A model generated the notes under the pieces. It made no database searches. It worked only from the letters and a program-made list of their open reading frames with translations, and was not told the origin of the DNA. From Closterium sp. NIES-65 (taxonomy: Eukaryota > Streptophyta > Zygnematophyceae > Desmidiales > Closteriaceae), in the NCBI GenBank assembly GCA_948144175.1, contig CANXME010000106.1:744001-808000 (forward strand): DNA of 64,000 nt. The letters are read 5' to 3'. Both the position numbers and the translations under genes were made by a program. This document shows, piece by piece, positions 61,278 to 64,000 of this stretch (within the stretch, counting starts at the first letter, position 1; each line of letters opens with the position of its first letter).

Positions 61278-61289
61278 TGGTATGAGAGC
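61278..61289 (+). other. Primer binding site of element I
   Basis: TGGTATGAGAGC immediately after the LTR, the same variant of the Met-tRNA site as in D. Confidence 0.85.
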
Positions 61290-62148
61290 TGTCAGGGAGA
61301 ATTTAACTTCTATTAAGATACCGACAACATCAACAGGCATGGCTACACAAAAGGAAAGGAGCTCCTCCAACGGCTCCCAGGGCACTACTCCTACTCCACC
61401 TCCTGCCTCTGGCCTACAGATAGAGGAGGGTACGGCAACAAGACCCAGGGCAACATCCACCAAGACTCCTGCGAATCAACCTGCAGACTTCGACCAGAGC
61501 ATGATGGAGAAATTCTCCTCCTTCATGTCCTTCTACGAGCAACACCAGAAATCGGCACCTGCGCAGTCACACAATAGCAACAACAACGGAGCAACTCCCA
61601 TGAGTCTCGACGGCTCATCATACGCACGAGGAAATCAACAGCAGCAGCCTACCTTTGCTTCGTACGAGCGCGGGTCCATCAGCTTTATGCCACACCCGCA
61701 GCCTTCACCTGGACAAGAAAAGTCACTGGACGCATTACAAGTTCAGTCGCAGTTCGCGGACGTTCTGAAGATGCAAACGTCAAGACCTTTCGATGGAAAG
61801 GATTTCTTCACCTGGTCGTTTGAATTCGAGTTGATGATGGAAGGCGCGCATATACTTGGCTTCTTCGACGGGTCCCTGCCATACCCAATGAACGGCACAC
61901 AGTATGAGAAGCAGCAGTACACCTATCAGTCGATGATGGCGTACACGATTCTACTGAGGAACATCACCCCGACTCAACAGCAGAATATATGGTCTTACCG
62001 AGGTTACGGCAACTCCGCGGAGCTCGCATACAACCACTTGAAGAGCCTGTATCAAGCAATAGTCAGCGTAAATCAAAGTCGGTTATTGGCGCAACTGACA
62101 ACGGTCGAAGTGAAACCAGGCGAGAAAGGAATGGCGTATATCAGCTGA
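61282..62148 (+). pseudogene. Gag region of element I
   Basis: Thr/Ser/Pro-rich N-terminal part, then MMEKFSSFMSFYEQHQKSAP, a Gln/Asn-rich stretch, and the Gag fold PFDGKDFFTWSFEFELMMEG...YEKQQYTYQSMMAYTILLRN...AYNHLKSLYQAIVSVNQSRL, aligned with D's Gag. The true start of Gag is probably MATQKERSSSNG (61,339), which lies beyond the primer site, rather than the first Met. Confidence 0.75.
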
Positions 62149-62149
62149 T

Positions 62150-63906
62150 GTCGCGAGTTGCGCGACAAACTCCTTCGATGCGGAGGGTCGAAAACTGAAG
62201 ACGCCTTCGTGACAATTATCATTGGCGGCCTCGGTCCTCAATGGCGCGCCACAAAGGCCATTCTCCGAGCCCACGGAAGAATCTCCGAAGCAGCGCTCTG
62301 CGCCGAAATCCACGCCGAGCAGCAAGACATGGACCTGCAAGAAGAACGACACAAGAAGAAGACATCAGCATCGGAATTTGCATTTCACACTCAGCGACGC
62401 TACAACAACAACAAACAACAACAACCAAAGCCCGTACCTCCGTTCTGCCACATCTGCAAGACGTCAGGGCACCCGCGCACACACTGCCCGAATCGACAAC
62501 AGTCAACGCCTTCACAAGGGCAGCTTCGACCTTCAAGCAACCAAGTCGCCTCAACACAAGCAAATCCCACGACCCAGATTCCAGCCTCAACAACCTCAAC
62601 AGGACAACCTGCACAAGGAGCAAGGAATATCGTCAGTTGCATGGTAAGACTGAGCGACTCCAGCATCACGGAATCACCACCGTACTACTCACCGGAAGAA
62701 CAACTCGACGACACCACACCACACCGCGATTCACTTCAGCCGAACCCGACATACGCAACCATCGCCCAAAGCGAGCCATCCGAGAAGGACACGTGGTTCT
62801 TGGACAGTTGCTGCGGACAGCACATATGTTCTTCAGGACGCTTCGTGCAACGAGAGTACCAACTCCAACGCGAAGTAGTCATCACCATCGCCAACAACGA
62901 AAACCTGCGCTCACGACGACAAGGAGTCGTTCAACTTCAGTCACGAGAAACAAACGTCATACTACAAATGTCCAAGGTCTTAGTCGCAGAAGGCCTCAGC
63001 TACAACTTACTCAGCGTCACCCAACTGATGGCTAAAGGTATCCACCTTGAAGCAGATAGCACCACTCAGGAGTTCAAGCTGTACCACGGGAAGGGCGGCC
63101 TCTACATCGGAAAAGCGATCCTGAAAAATAACGTCTTTGTTCTTGATTTTGTTCCGGATCTTGGCATAGCAGACAGTGACGGCATCGTCACCTTTACTTC
63201 CTGGACCCACCCTCCAGATCTTGATCCAGAATTCAGCCCCGGCAGCTTCTGGCATTCACACACCATCCCTGAGGCAGAAAGAACAAGGGCGTTAGCAACA
63301 ATTCAACACTCGGCAGCAGTAGAAACAACATCGGCAGCAGCAGAGACAACAGCAGAAACAACATCGGCAGCAGCAGAGACAACAGCAGAGACAACATCGG
63401 CAGTAGCAGAGACAACATCGGCAGCAGCAGAGACATCAACGGCAGCAGCAGGAACGTCAACACCAGTCGCTGGTCCTTCAACGGCACCACTCCTCGTCGA
63501 CGACACACCACCGACACTCGCGCAACAACTGCACCCAGCACCACAAGAAGTTCATCGAAGCGCCAACTTCACCGCAAGCTTCTATTCCAACTCCGATATG
63601 TATCGGCGCTCACCCGGACATCGTGCAACCAAAAGAACCTGGCACACAAGAATGGGACACCCAAGCAACACAGTGTTAAACAAAACGATAAGAGCAGGCG
63701 TGCTCGATAAAGACTCTGTACTCCTAACTTACGGCAGAGAACTTCAGCGAGCCCGTGGAACATGCTTCACCTGTCCCGAAGCTGACTTACCGCATCAACC
63801 GTTCGCGTCTCACCACAACCCAAGCGCACCAGCTTACGCGCCACTCGAGAAGGTGTACACCGACATCTTGTACAACCGCGAGCCTGGACAAAACGCGTAC
63901 AGCTAG
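62150..63906 (+). pseudogene. Gag end, protease and GAG-pre-integrase region of element I
   Basis: GGLGPQWRATKAILRAHGRI (Gag C-terminal), CCHC knuckle CHICKTSGHPRTHC (~62,450-62,490) and protease block WFLDSCCGQHICSSGRF (~62,791-62,840). Flap EGLSYNLLSVTQLMAKGI (~62,990), an Ala/Thr/Glu repeat spacer (63,310-63,480), and GAG-pre-integrase TWHTRMGHPSNTVLNKTIRA...CFTCPEADLPHQPF (~63,640-63,805). Integrase begins at the window edge. Confidence 0.8.
63310..63460 (+). repeat. Ala/Thr/Glu-coding tandem repeat in element I
   Basis: Imperfect 24-33-bp units built on GCAGCAGCAGAGACAACA encode (E-T-T-S-A-A-A)n between protease and GAG-pre-integrase, at the place where D and J carry their GW/WG-containing linkers. 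No Trp is present here. Confidence 0.8.
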
Positions 63907-64000
63907 ACCATCACCTTCATCGACGCCGCCACACGATATGTCTGGCATCTAAACCTTCCGAGCAAAGACATGGCCTTCGAAGCCTTCGTTGCGTGGCTCC

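Larger units (their letters stand above)
60832..64000 (+). mobile_element. Copia element I, 5' part, runs off the window
   Basis: 5' LTR (60832-61277), primer site, Gag with CCHC knuckle, DSCC-type protease, Ala/Thr repeat spacer, GAG-pre-integrase, and the first residues of the integrase core at the window edge. Same broad lineage as C/D by primer-site variant and protease motif, but with a different LTR. Broken in the visible part, with at least two breaks. Age cannot be judged without the 3' LTR. Confidence 0.85.

Overview
The window is nuclear eukaryotic DNA, about two thirds of it LTR retrotransposons of the Ty1/Copia superfamily. It looks plant-lineage, most likely a streptophyte green alga. 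The grounds are plant-type Copia elements with initiator-Met-tRNA primer sites, an AP2/ERF-like domain, an F-box/LRR gene, telo-box motifs in LTRs, and a high density of GC-rich minisatellites. The species cannot be fixed from the sequence alone; a zygnematophyte is a guess.

Layout. 1-8,850: low-complexity, gene-poor DNA. It holds a G-rich 22-bp minisatellite, a PIF/Harbinger-type MITE (1,542-1,923), an inverted pair of AP2-like fragments (2,782-3,131), candidate minus-strand exons of unrecognised genes, a remnant of an aromatic amino acid decarboxylase gene (5,690-5,894) and a 25-bp GC minisatellite. 8,850-12,190: decayed Copia element J with a GW/WG-rich linker. 12,180-21,535: old Copia element B, minus strand, carrying a younger relative (A, 14,541-19,166, TSD ggtgt). 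Inverted copies of a ~1-kb repeat (R1) lie beside B and inside it. 22,300-47,922: decayed Copia element C, plus strand, holding a five-element nest. Solo LTR H (TSD aaaaa) sits in C; E1 (25,781-47,093, TSD tgggg) sits in H; F (27,274-34,897, TSD ggtag) and G (37,502-44,687, TSD tgagc) sit in E1. 48,348-56,006: young Copia D, minus strand (TSD agatg), with a Tc1/mariner-pogo-like MITE in its 5' LTR. 56,810-59,206: the only convincing complete host gene, an intronless 798-residue F-box/LRR protein. 59,673-60,518: a hAT-type MITE. 60,832-64,000: 5' part of another Copia element (I) running off the window.

Four Copia lineages are visible. A/B has long LTRs, a canonical CCHC knuckle and canonical protease motif. 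E1/F/G has ~130-bp LTRs, GC-rich leaders, an atypical Cys/His finger and a repeated L-S-P-x-x-L-R-E-W motif. C/D, with J probably allied, has a DSCC-type protease motif and, in D and J, a GW/WG linker. I also has the DSCC-type motif. LTR pairs of E1, F, G and D differ at roughly 1/130, 3/136, 1/133 and 3/441 sites by eye, so most of the nest formed recently. The most unusual signals are the GW/WG linkers, the duplicated LREW motif and variant finger of the E/F/G lineage, and a telo-box dyad kept in all their LTRs. Boundaries were read by eye; segments given for broken elements are parts, not repaired genes.
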